Source of the DNA: Roseiarcus sp963732155
GTDB lineage: Bacteria > Pseudomonadota > Alphaproteobacteria > Rhizobiales > Beijerinckiaceae
Reading direction: 5' to 3'
Length of the DNA: 64,000 nucleotides
Assembly (NCBI GenBank): GCA_963732155.1
Contig: CAVSYB010000012.1
Coordinates: forward strand, 180,934-244,933
Every line of letters begins with the position of its first letter. The stretch's first letter is position 1. The notes under the pieces are model-generated. The model ran no database searches. It saw only the letters and a list, made by a program, of their open reading frames with translations, and had not been told where the DNA came from. The translations under genes were made by a program, and so were the position numbers. Below are positions 1-7,401 of this stretch, piece by piece.

Positions 1-2
1 AG

Positions 3-1234
3 GCGGCGCCGCTGAAGGCGCTGCTGGTCGATAGCTGGTACGACGCCTATCTCGGCGTCGTCGTGCTGGTGCGGGTCATCGACGGCGTCATCCGCAAGGG
101 CCTGCGCATCCGCATGATGGGCGCCGACGCGCATTATGAAGTCGACCGCATCGGCGTGTTCCGCCCGAAGATGACCGACGCGGCCGAACTCGGCCCCGGC
201 GAGGTCGGCTTCATCACCGCGCAGATCAAGCAGGTCGCCGACACCCGCGTCGGCGACACCATCACCGACGACCGGCGGCCGACCGCGGCGGCGCTGCCCG
301 GCTTCAAGCCGGCGCAGCCGGTGGTGTTCTGCGGCCTGTTCCCGGTCGACGCCGCCAATTTCGAGGACCTGCGCGCCGCGGTCGGCCGGCTGCGGCTCAA
401 CGACGCGAGCTTTTCCTACGAAATGGAGACCTCGGCGGCGCTCGGCTTCGGCTTCCGCTGCGGCTTCCTCGGCCTGCTCCATCTCGAAATCATCCAGGAG
501 CGGCTGGAGCGCGAGTTCAACCTCGATCTGATCGCCACCGCGCCCTTCGGTGATCTACCGGATCGCGCTGACCGACGGCGAGCGTGATCGAACTGCACAA
601 TCCGGCCGACATGCCCGACGTCGTGAAGATCGAGGAAATCCGCGAGCCGTGGATCAGGGCGACGATCCTGACGCCCGACGACTATCTCGGCGCCGTCCTC
701 AAGCTGTGCCAGGACCGGCGCGGCGCGCAGGTCGACCTCAATTATGTCGGCAAGCGCGCGATGGTCGTCTACGACCTGCCGCTCAACGAGGTGGTGTTCG
801 ACTTCTACGACCGGCTGAAGTCGATCTCCAAGGGCTACGCCTCGTTCGATTATGCGCTGACCGACTACCGCGCCGGCGACCTCGTCAAAATGTCGATCCT
901 GGTCAACGGCGAGCCGGTCGACGCGCTGTCGATGCTGGTGCACCGCGACCGCGCCGAATTGCGCGGCCGGGCGATGGTGGAGAAGCTGCGCGAGCTGATC
1001 CCGCCGCACATGTTCCAGATTCCGATCCAGGCGGCGATCGGCGGCAAGATCATCGCGCGCGAGACGATCCGCGCCTTGCGCAAGGACGTCACCGCCAAAT
1101 GCTACGGCGGCGACGCCACCCGCAAGCGCAAGCTCTTGGAGAAGCAGAAGGCCGGCAAGAAGAAGATGCGCCAGTTCGGCAAGGTCGACATCCCGCAGGA
1201 GGCGTTCATCGCGGCGCTGAAGATGGATGGGTGA
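3..1234 (+). CDS. lepA: Elongation factor 4 (LepA/EF4), C-terminal part, with two frame breaks
   Basis: This is a ribosome back-translocase-type GTPase. The window opens inside the gene, so the GTPase domain lies upstream; domains II to IV and the EF4-specific C-terminal domain are visible. The reading frame runs from base 3, breaks near 556 and breaks again near 583, each by one extra base. Removing a T in the run at 554-557 and a G near 581-584 restores a continuous LepA sequence through YRIALTDG and then IELHNPADMPDVVKIEE. The C-terminal lysine-rich tail (RKRKLLEKQKAGKKKMRQF) and the AALKMDG end are intact. Because lepA is well conserved and both breaks fall within about 30 bp, sequencing or assembly error is more likely than decay, but a true pseudogene cannot be excluded. 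A decayed second copy of the 3' end lies at 3784-4222. Confidence 0.9.
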
Positions 1235-1240
1235 AGGGCG

Positions 1241-2077
1241 CTACGACTCCTCCTCGTTGTCGGATTCGGGGAGTGGGTTCCTCAGGATTTCCGTGCCTCC
1301 GTCCGCCCATTTGAATTTAGTCTTGTTTCGTCGGTCATAGGCATCGACAATTGTGTCCACGGCTTCCTGGAAGGATTTTGATACGCGTGGCCTGCCGTTT
1401 CGGGGCGGGTCGTCCATCGCGTCGAAGAAACAGACCCGTCCGAAATCCCGGTCGTCGGAGTCATAAAGGCCCACCAGAACACGTTCGAAAAGAGTTGCAT
1501 CATCCGCAGGCTTTTCTCGGCCGGCCCGATAACGAAAAATTTGAATGGCTTGGCCGAAGCTCGAGGGCGCGCTCTTTCCTCCGTCGTCGCATGCATCCAG
1601 CGGCAGAAAAACGACGGCGCAGAGCACGGCGTACGGCTGTCGCTCATGATAGTCGGCGGCTTCCGCTCGCAATTCATTGTCGACTCGCGTGTAGTTTTTC
1701 GTATAACGCTTTGTCCGGGCGTCACGAAAATTGATGGTCTTGATCGAGACGCCGAGCCCAAGCCCGAGCTCGACCGTCGAATAATTGACGTCGAGCTTCT
1801 TCAACCCCTTGCCTGTCCGCGCTCTGGATTCCTGGCCGCCTCCGCGAACGTCAGGCAATATTCCTTCGAAGGAATTCCGAAGGGCGTCCGCGAACCGCTG
1901 GGATAGCGCGCGCGACAAGAGTTCAGCGTAGTTCTTCTTGTCGGTTGCGGAGCGTGTGGCGACTGAATTGCGATTGCCCGCCCAATTTAATTCGCGGTCG
2001 ATTCGATCCAGAAATAAGGACGCGCGTTCTGTCGAGAATCGTGCCGCTCGAGTCGGGGGCTTCTTTCCATCGGTCAT
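1241..2077 (-). CDS. Probable restriction endonuclease of a Vsr/C5-methyltransferase cassette
   Basis: This 278-residue protein starts 5 bp after the vsr stop codon and is the last gene of the methyltransferase-vsr operon. I do not recognise the family with certainty. Position and size suggest the restriction endonuclease partner of the cassette. A PD-(D/E)xK-like arrangement may be present around residues 95-113 (D95, E103, K113, within KLDVNYSTVELGLGLGVSIK), followed by a basic tract rich in R, K and Y. The C-terminus is acidic (DNEEES). The start was chosen at the ATG at 2077 (MTDGKKPP); an upstream extension in the same frame would run far into vsr. GC content looks lower than in flanking core genes, which fits acquisition by transfer. 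An accessory protein of unknown role remains possible. Confidence 0.55.
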   Translation of the reverse strand: MTDGKKPPTRAARFSTERASLFLDRIDRELNWAGNRNSVATRSATDKKNYAELLSRALSQRFADALRNSFEGILPDVRGGGQESRARTGKGLKKLDVNYSTVELGLGLGVSIKTINFRDARTKRYTKNYTRVDNELRAEAADYHERQPYAVLCAVVFLPLDACDDGGKSAPSSFGQAIQIFRYRAGREKPADDATLFERVLVGLYDSDDRDFGRVCFFDAMDDPPRNGRPRVSKSFQEAVDTIVDAYDRRNKTKFKWADGGTEILRNPLPESDNEEES

Positions 2078-2082
2078 CGCAG

Positions 2083-2505
2083 TCAACGCGACCTTAGTCC
2101 GCGCAGCCGTCGCTGGGCCACCTTCGGCTTCATCGCTTCGCACTCCCAGATCACGATGACGCGGAATCCCATGGCGGTCAGGGCTTGGCTCTTTGCGGCG
2201 TCGCGTAGTTGATTGTTCGAGAATTTCTTTTTCCAGAAGGCCCTGTTTCGAGTCGGGATGGTCGCTCGCGCGCAACCGGCGTGATGATGCCAAAAGCACC
2301 CGTTTACAAAGACGGCCCAATGACGCGACGCGTTTGCGAAATCCGGCGATCCCGGCAAGGAACGGACGTTCCGACGATAATACAGCCCCAGCTCGCGCAG
2401 TACCACGGCGACTTGGTCTTCGGCGCTCGTCCCGCGCTGACGCACCCGCCGCATCAGATCCGAGCGAGCGGGGTCGCTGGGCCGCAAGAAGTCGGCGTCC
2501 ATCAT
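2083..2505 (-). CDS. vsr: Very short patch repair (Vsr) DNA mismatch endonuclease
   Basis: Vsr enzymes nick DNA at T:G mismatches that arise when 5-methylcytosine deaminates, and so protect sites methylated by a partner C5 methyltransferase. The 140-residue protein has the typical length. Conserved elements are the N-terminal RSDLMRRVRQRGT segment, LPGSPDF at 50-56 (catalytic Asp at about 55), FVNGCFWHHHAGC at 66-78 (metal and catalytic His residues) and a C-terminal VIVIWECE strand. Its ATG overlaps the methyltransferase stop by four bases (ATGA at 2502-2505), so the two are probably translationally coupled. In some restriction systems a Vsr-like nuclease is the main restriction enzyme, so the division of labour with the downstream protein is not certain. 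Confidence 0.9.
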   Translation of the reverse strand: MMDADFLRPSDPARSDLMRRVRQRGTSAEDQVAVVLRELGLYYRRNVRSLPGSPDFANASRHWAVFVNGCFWHHHAGCARATIPTRNRAFWKKKFSNNQLRDAAKSQALTAMGFRVIVIWECEAMKPKVAQRRLRGLRSR

Positions 2506-3674
2506 TCGGCTGCGATCAATGCGGTCGGTTCACCATCGACAAAGCGGTCGATGCTACGAACGTGTTCAAGATGGGCGCGCACTCGGTCCTTGAATCCGGG
2601 CACGAAACGCAGGGAACTCTTCTCGATGCGCGACAGAAATCCAGCGGTCGCCCTAGCGGACAACAGGCGAGGCTCATGTCGCAGAAATTCATGCAGCGGC
2701 TCGCGTCGCCGCCAAGTCGGAAAATCTGAAATCCGCACCTCTCGTCGCGTAGCGCCGTCGAGTCGCGCCGCGCGGGGCCAATCCCTAGCCGCCAACGGGA
2801 CGGCGTCTCTGGATCGGTCGTAAACTCCAGGTTCTTGCAGACGCATTCCAATCCATGCCGCGACGGGTCGAGTTACCGCGTTTCCAACCAGAGCCCAGCG
2901 AAATGACGTTCGGCCAGCGCGCTCCGCAGGTACGGTCCATCCCGCTTGAAAACCCTGCAGTCGCTCAGCATCCCCGATGCTAGGGGTCACGATCTCGCCG
3001 TTCGGCAGAAGGATCGCCGGAGGCGATGGAATCCCGATGGTCGAACCATTCTTGAGCGTCGGAACACAGTCGACCCCCCAACCCAAGCCTCGAGTCCCTT
3101 CCGTCCAGTAGAACCCGTGCGCGTGTGTGTCCAACCGAGTATTGAGCGCGACCGGTTCAGCCTCGTCGACAAGCAAGACGTCGGCCGGATCGCCCACCAG
3201 ACTGGCCAGGAAAAAAACTCGCTCCCGTCGTTGCGGAAGAAAGGACAGGGAATTTATCACCCGATAGGCCCAGCGATATCCCCGTTCCTCGAACGCGGAG
3301 ACAACCCGATCCATCGCGCTGCCGCGGTCGAGGCGGAGCATGAAGGAGACGTTCTCCAAAAGCACCCATTTTGGTCGGCCGCCATCGATCAAGCGGAAGA
3401 CATGGTCCACTAGTCCGGATTTTTGTCCAGCGATGCCGGCGGTCCTTCCAGCTTGGCTCAGGTCCTGACAGGGGAACCCGGCTGTCAGCAACTCGACCGC
3501 TGGAAGCGAATTCAGTCCGGCGACATCACCCACGTTCGGGACGTCCGGAAAGCGAGCCGCCAGCACCGCCGCAGCGGCGGCCCAAATCTCTGAAAATAGA
3601 ATAGCTTCATGGCCAGCCTCATGCAGGCCGAGTTCCAGTCCGCCAATTCCCGCGAATAGCCCCACAACCCGCAT
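2502..3674 (-). CDS. DNA (cytosine-5-)-methyltransferase
   Basis: This type II C5 methyltransferase transfers a methyl group from SAM to cytosine in a specific site, protecting the host from its partner nuclease. In order one sees motif I FAGIGGLELGL (residues 7-17), motif IV GFPCQDLSQAG with catalytic Cys at 69, motif VI ENV at 107-109 and motif VIII QRRERVFFLAS. A target-recognition region follows, then motif X-like GNAVTRPVAAWIG. After that comes an unusual basic tail of about 100 residues, with no assigned role. The gene heads an operon with vsr (4-bp overlap) and a probable endonuclease. The recognition sequence cannot be read from the protein. The promoter should lie in 3675-3780, an AT-richer stretch. 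The cassette is flanked by lepA 3' sequences on both sides. Confidence 0.93.
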   Translation of the reverse strand: MRVVGLFAGIGGLELGLHEAGHEAILFSEIWAAAAAVLAARFPDVPNVGDVAGLNSLPAVELLTAGFPCQDLSQAGRTAGIAGQKSGLVDHVFRLIDGGRPKWVLLENVSFMLRLDRGSAMDRVVSAFEERGYRWAYRVINSLSFLPQRRERVFFLASLVGDPADVLLVDEAEPVALNTRLDTHAHGFYWTEGTRGLGWGVDCVPTLKNGSTIGIPSPPAILLPNGEIVTPSIGDAERLQGFQAGWTVPAERAGRTSFRWALVGNAVTRPVAAWIGMRLQEPGVYDRSRDAVPLAARDWPRAARLDGATRREVRISDFPTWRRREPLHEFLRHEPRLLSARATAGFLSRIEKSSLRFVPGFKDRVRAHLEHVRSIDRFVDGEPTALIAAE

Positions 3675-3783
3675 TTTTCATCCTCAACGGCCCTAATGTT
3701 CCCGAATCGTTCGGCTTTGACAAGATAGGTTGGGGTGAAGCCGTCGGAAAAATCAAACACCAGGCAGGGGTCGGTTAGAGCGA

Positions 3784-4222
3784 CCGATCGGCGGCAAGAT
3801 CGTCGCGCGCGAGACAATCCGCGCGCTGCGCAAGGACGCCGCCGCCAAATGCCGCGGCGGCAACGCCGCGCGCAAGACTCCGGCCGCCATCCTAATTATA
3901 AGCGCAATGTTCGACGGGACCGCAAGGCGCAAACCATGACGGACTTCACCTATGATCCCGAGGCCGACGCCATCTACATTTATCTCGGCGGCGGGAAGAT
4001 TGATCGCCAGGCGGAGGCGGGACCATTCATCTACGACATGGATTCCGAAGGCCGGGTGGTCGGCATCGAAATCCTGTCCGCCAGCAAGGTTGTGGCGCCC
4101 GGCGACTGGAGGAACGCGCGACGGCCAGGCGCGGAAAGCGCCGACGCCGCCGAATAGGCGCAGATGAGAAGCCGCCGCTACGGCGGGAGGCGTTCGTCGC
4201 AGCGCTGAAGAAGGACGGGTGA
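3784..4222 (+). pseudogene. Decayed duplicate of the lepA 3' end, split by a small gene
   Basis: Bases 3784-3876 translate to PIGGKIVARETIRALRK followed by DAAAKCRGGNAARK, closely matching the C-terminal region of the lepA copy at about 1033-1132. Bases 4187-4222 translate to EAFVAALKKDG plus a stop, matching that gene's last residues (EAFIAALKMDG). The roughly 60-bp segment expected between these two blocks is replaced by about 310 bp that holds a DUF2283 gene. No start or upstream part is present, so this is a remnant and cannot encode LepA. Together with the complete 3' end at 1234 it brackets the restriction-modification cassette as an imperfect direct repeat. Confidence 0.8.
3936..4157 (+). 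CDS. DUF2283 domain-containing small protein
   Basis: This 73-residue protein has the DUF2283 signature: TYDPEADAIYIYL near the N-terminus, then a DSEGRVVGIEIL strand pair. The family is widespread in bacteria and of unknown biochemical role; members are often found singly or near toxin-antitoxin and other accessory genes. The start was set at the ATG at 3936, which precedes MTDFTYDPEADA; an upstream reading-frame extension is lepA debris. The C-terminal tail (RNARRPGAESADAAE) is low complexity. The gene sits inside the decayed lepA 3' duplicate and on the opposite strand to the methyltransferase operon, so it looks like part of the same accessory insertion. Confidence 0.75.
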   Translation: MTDFTYDPEADAIYIYLGGGKIDRQAEAGPFIYDMDSEGRVVGIEILSASKVVAPGDWRNARRPGAESADAAE

Positions 4223-4231
4223 AGCGCCGCC

Positions 4232-4885
4232 CTAAAACTCGACCTCCAGCTCCTCGATCTCTTCCACCTCGCCCATCGCCGCGTCGCGCCATTCGATCAT
4301 CGCCGGCAGATTCCAGATGCGGTCGGCGTAGGCCTGGGTCTGGCGGTCGAGCGCGACGTCATAGGTGCGGAAGCGGCTGACCACCGGCGCATACATCGCG
4401 TCGGCCATCGTCAGCTCGCCGAACAAGAACGGCCCGCCGTTGGCGGCCAGGCACTCGCGCCAGAGAAACACGATGCGCTCGATGTCGGCGTTGGCCTTCG
4501 ACCAGATCTTGAACTTCGGAAAATGCGCCTTGATGTTCATCGGCAGCGCCTGGCGCAGCGATACGAAGCCGGAATGCATTTCCCCGCAAATCGAACGGCA
4601 ATGGGCGCGTTTTGCCCTGTCTTTAGGCAACAAGCCCGCTTTTGGGGCAATTTCGTTGAGGAATTCGCCGATCGCCAGCGTGTCCCAGACCTTGATTCCC
4701 TGATAAGTCAGGCAGGGCACGAGAATGCTCGGCGACAGGAGCAGAATTTCGGCGCGCGCGTCGGCGTTGTCGGGCGCGACGATCGATTCGTCGAAATCGA
4801 TGCCGGCGAACTTGGCCATCAGCCAGCCGCGCAACGACCAGGACGAATAGTTTTTGCTGCTCAGGGTGATAGTCGTTCGCGACAT
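4232..4885 (-). CDS. Glutathione S-transferase family protein
   Basis: This is a cytosolic GST-type protein of 217 residues, the usual length for the family. The N-terminal thioredoxin-like domain begins ITLSSKNYSSWSLRGWLM, with Ser residues at the position of the catalytic residue. It is followed by VPCLTYQG with the cis-Pro loop and the WDTLAIGEFL segment (a variant of the glutathione-binding E-S motif). The alpha-helical C-terminal domain contains FLFGELTMADAMYAPVVSRF, the conserved N-capping GELTMADA motif. The substrate is unknown. The acidic tail EEIEELEVEF is notable. It is transcribed away from the PHB depolymerase gene on the plus strand, and the two share a short upstream region. 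Confidence 0.88.
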   Translation of the reverse strand: MSRTTITLSSKNYSSWSLRGWLMAKFAGIDFDESIVAPDNADARAEILLLSPSILVPCLTYQGIKVWDTLAIGEFLNEIAPKAGLLPKDRAKRAHCRSICGEMHSGFVSLRQALPMNIKAHFPKFKIWSKANADIERIVFLWRECLAANGGPFLFGELTMADAMYAPVVSRFRTYDVALDRQTQAYADRIWNLPAMIEWRDAAMGEVEEIEELEVEF

Positions 4886-5006
4886 GGGGCTGCGCCGTAA
4901 TGAGAGAAAAACCGTTGAAATTCAAAGCAAACGACGTGCCACTGGCACGTGGTTTGCTTCGCCGGAACGAGCGTCAGGCGAGCGTCCCGGAATTGAGCGG
5001 TATCGA

Positions 5007-6221
5007 ATGATGTACGATTCCTATCAGGCGATGGCCGATCTTGGCGACTCGGTCCGCCTGCTCGCCGCCAACGCCGAGCGTATCCTCAATACCTGGTCGG
5101 CCGGCCCGTTCGCTTCGCCGCTGCAGCGGATGGCCGCCTATTACGAGGTGGTCGCGCTCGCCGGCTTCACCCATGAACGCCCGGGCTTCGACCTTCCCTT
5201 CGTGGAGGCGCGCGGCGAAGTCACGCCGGTCGAGGAAGAGGTCGTTCTGTCCACCCCTTTTTGCGACCTGCGCCGGTTCCGCAAGGAGACCGGCGCCGAC
5301 GAACCGAAGGTCCTGCTTGTCGCGCCGATGTCGGGCCATTTTGCGACGCTGCTGCGCGGCACGCTCAAGACGATGCTCAGGGATCACGAGGTCTATGTCA
5401 CGGACTGGGTCAATCCACGCATCATCCCGCTGGAATCCGGGCCTTTCACGCTCGACGACTACACGCAGCATCTGATCGACTTCGTCCGGCATATGGGGCC
5501 GGATTCGCATATTGTCGCCGTCTGCCAGCCCGCCGTTTCCGCGCTGGCGGCGACCGCCGTGCTGGCGCGCGAAGGCGCCAATCACCAGCCGGCGAGCCTG
5601 ACGCTGATGGCCGGGCCGATCGACACGCGCATCGCGCCGACCAAGGTCAACGATCTCGCCAATGAAAAACCGATCGAATGGTTCCGCGACAAGATGATCG
5701 GGATCGTTCCGGCGCGCCTGGCGGGGGCCGGCAGGCGGGTCTATCCCGGCTTCCTGCAGCTTTCCGCCTTCATGAGCATGAACGCCGAGCGTCACGCCAA
5801 ATCCTTCGTCGACATGTTCCAGCACCGCGTCGCCGGCGATTTCGAGAAAGCCGATGCGATCCATGAGTTCTACAAGGAATACTTCACGATCATGGATCTT
5901 TCCGCCGAATTCTATCTGGAAACGGTGGAGCAGGTGTTTCAGAAAAACCTGCTGCCGCTGGGCAAGATGAAATTCAAGGGAGAGACAATCGAGCCGCGCG
6001 CGATCAAGAAGACGTTTCTGCTGACCGTCGAGGGCGAGAAGGACGACATCTGCGCGATCGGCCAGACCCTCGCCGCCCAGGACCTTTGCGGCGGCTTGCG
6101 CCCCTATATGAAGACCCACCATATGCAGGCCGGCGTCGGCCATTACGGCGTCTTCAACGGCCGCCGCTGGGACAGCCAGATCTATCCCGTGGTGCGCAAC
6201 CACATCCAGGCGAGCCGCTGA
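5007..6221 (+). CDS. phaZ: Intracellular polyhydroxyalkanoate (PHB) depolymerase, copy 1
   Basis: The enzyme hydrolyses native intracellular PHB granules to release 3-hydroxybutyrate units. The protein is about 404 residues, the family's normal size. The alpha/beta-hydrolase core includes LLVAPMSGHFATLLRGT, then VAVCQPAVSALAA, where Cys at about 173 takes the nucleophile position usual for intracellular PhaZ1-type enzymes instead of the Ser of extracellular ones. The C-terminal GVGHYGVFNGRRW motif supplies the catalytic His. The start is ATG at 5007 or the adjacent ATG at 5010 (MMYDSYQAM); an upstream in-frame stretch lacks family similarity. It is convergent with the VOC gene. A diverged paralog is at 49376-50668. 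Confidence 0.93.
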   Translation: MMYDSYQAMADLGDSVRLLAANAERILNTWSAGPFASPLQRMAAYYEVVALAGFTHERPGFDLPFVEARGEVTPVEEEVVLSTPFCDLRRFRKETGADEPKVLLVAPMSGHFATLLRGTLKTMLRDHEVYVTDWVNPRIIPLESGPFTLDDYTQHLIDFVRHMGPDSHIVAVCQPAVSALAATAVLAREGANHQPASLTLMAGPIDTRIAPTKVNDLANEKPIEWFRDKMIGIVPARLAGAGRRVYPGFLQLSAFMSMNAERHAKSFVDMFQHRVAGDFEKADAIHEFYKEYFTIMDLSAEFYLETVEQVFQKNLLPLGKMKFKGETIEPRAIKKTFLLTVEGEKDDICAIGQTLAAQDLCGGLRPYMKTHHMQAGVGHYGVFNGRRWDSQIYPVVRNHIQASR

Positions 6222-6261
6222 GATCGGGCCGCAAGGTTGATTTTCGCGCGGCGCCGCGTCG

Positions 6262-6645
6262 TCAACCGCGCGGCGTCGAGGTCATCACGCCGACCGCCGC
6301 GCCGGTGGCGTCCGTGATGATGGCGACGCGGCCGACGTTCGGGATGTTGAACGCCGGGCAAAGCACTTTGCCGCCATTTTCAGCGACCAGCGCGACGCGA
6401 TGGTCGACATCGTCGACCTCGATGTAACTGAACCAGTGCGGCCCGACGCCCGGCGGCGTTATGCCGGCCATGTCGATCATGCCGCCGGCCACCGCCGATC
6501 CGCTATGCGCCAGCGTGTACATGCCGCCCGACGGGGTGGGCATGTCGGTATACGTCCATCCCAGCATTTCGCCGTAAAAGCTCTTGGCCTTCGCGACGTC
6601 GTTGGTCAACAGTTCACACCAGCCGAATGTTCCATGCGTCGCCAT
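6262..6645 (-). CDS. VOC (glyoxalase/bleomycin resistance-like) family protein
   Basis: This 127-residue protein consists of paired beta-alpha-beta-beta-beta units of the vicinal oxygen chelate fold. GTFGWCELLTNDVAKAKSFYGEMLGW marks the first half (split here as GTFGWCELLTND and AKSFYGEMLGW). The second half has HWFSYIEVDDVD and ends in TDATGAAVGV. Members include glyoxalases and dioxygenases, and many have no known substrate; the family relation alone does not define the reaction. The ATG at 6645 is preceded by a good ribosome binding site (GGGAGGA). It lies between two unrelated genes and looks monocistronic. Confidence 0.85.
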   Translation of the reverse strand: MATHGTFGWCELLTNDVAKAKSFYGEMLGWTYTDMPTPSGGMYTLAHSGSAVAGGMIDMAGITPPGVGPHWFSYIEVDDVDHRVALVAENGGKVLCPAFNIPNVGRVAIITDATGAAVGVMTSTPRG

Positions 6646-6730
6646 GACGTCCTCCCGCCGCGCGATGGTCCGCAACGCCATCGCGCGCCGTCATCATGAC
6701 AGGAAATCGTGACGCGATGACGCCGGCCCG

Positions 6731-7345
6731 TCACTCGGGCTTGGCCGCCTTCGGGCCGCCCCTGGAAACGCCGACCATCGCGGGCCGCAGCACGCGGTCG
6801 CCGATCGTCCAGCCGCTTTGCATGACTTTTGTGACGGTGCCGGAAGGCACGGTTTCGTCGGGCTCCTCGAACATCGCCTGATGGAAATTGGGATCGAACT
6901 TCTCGCCCCGCGGCTCGATTTTCTTGACGCCGTGGCGCGCCAGCGCGGCCTGCAGATCGCGCGCCGTCAGCTCGACGCCGTCGACGAGGCTCTTGAACGC
7001 GTCGTTGCCCTCGGCCCGGGCGTTTTCGGGCAAACTCTCGAGCGCGCGCGTGAGATTGTCGACGACGCTGAGCATATCGCGCGCGAACGCGCTGACGCCG
7101 TAGGTCCTGGCGTCCGACACTTCGCGCTCGGTGCGGCGGCGCAGGTTCTCCATTTCGGCCAGGGTGCGCAAGACGCGGTCCTTCAACGCGGCGTTCTCGG
7201 CGTTCAGCGCTTCGATGACGGCGAAGCCGTCACGCTCCGCGCCGGGTTGCGTCGAAGCGGCGGTCTGGTCGGATGCGCCCGTCGAATCGGCCGCCCGCGC
7301 CTCCGGGGCGGGCTCGCCGACTTGCGCCTTGGTGGTTTCGTTCAT
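6731..7345 (-). CDS. grpE: Nucleotide exchange factor GrpE
   Basis: GrpE is the co-chaperone that exchanges ADP for ATP on DnaK. The 204-residue protein has an acidic, disordered N-terminus (about residues 1-45). Next comes the long dimerising helix (ALKDRVLRTLAEMENLRRRTEREV), and then the beta-domain with VKKIEPRGEKFDPNFHQAMFE and VMQSGWTIGDRVLRPAMVGV, both strongly conserved. The start is the ATG at 7345 with an AGGA box upstream. It lies 56 bp downstream of glnD on the same strand; the usual hrcA neighbour is absent here. Confidence 0.96.
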   Translation of the reverse strand: MNETTKAQVGEPAPEARAADSTGASDQTAASTQPGAERDGFAVIEALNAENAALKDRVLRTLAEMENLRRRTEREVSDARTYGVSAFARDMLSVVDNLTRALESLPENARAEGNDAFKSLVDGVELTARDLQAALARHGVKKIEPRGEKFDPNFHQAMFEEPDETVPSGTVTKVMQSGWTIGDRVLRPAMVGVSRGGPKAAKPE

Positions 7346-7401
7346 GGTCGGTCCTGTTGTGCGGAAGGGCGGGCCGGATATCAGGCTTCGGCGGCCAAAA
7401 T

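Noticed and set aside
550..1314. Long open frame in the +1 frame across lepA
   Set aside because: After its first ten residues, which belong to LepA between the two frame breaks, it is Arg-rich noise overlapping the conserved LepA frame.
4974..6203. 409-residue antisense frame opposite phaZ copy 1
   Set aside because: His/Arg/Gly-rich mirror frame typical of high-GC DNA; the sense strand encodes a clear PHB depolymerase.
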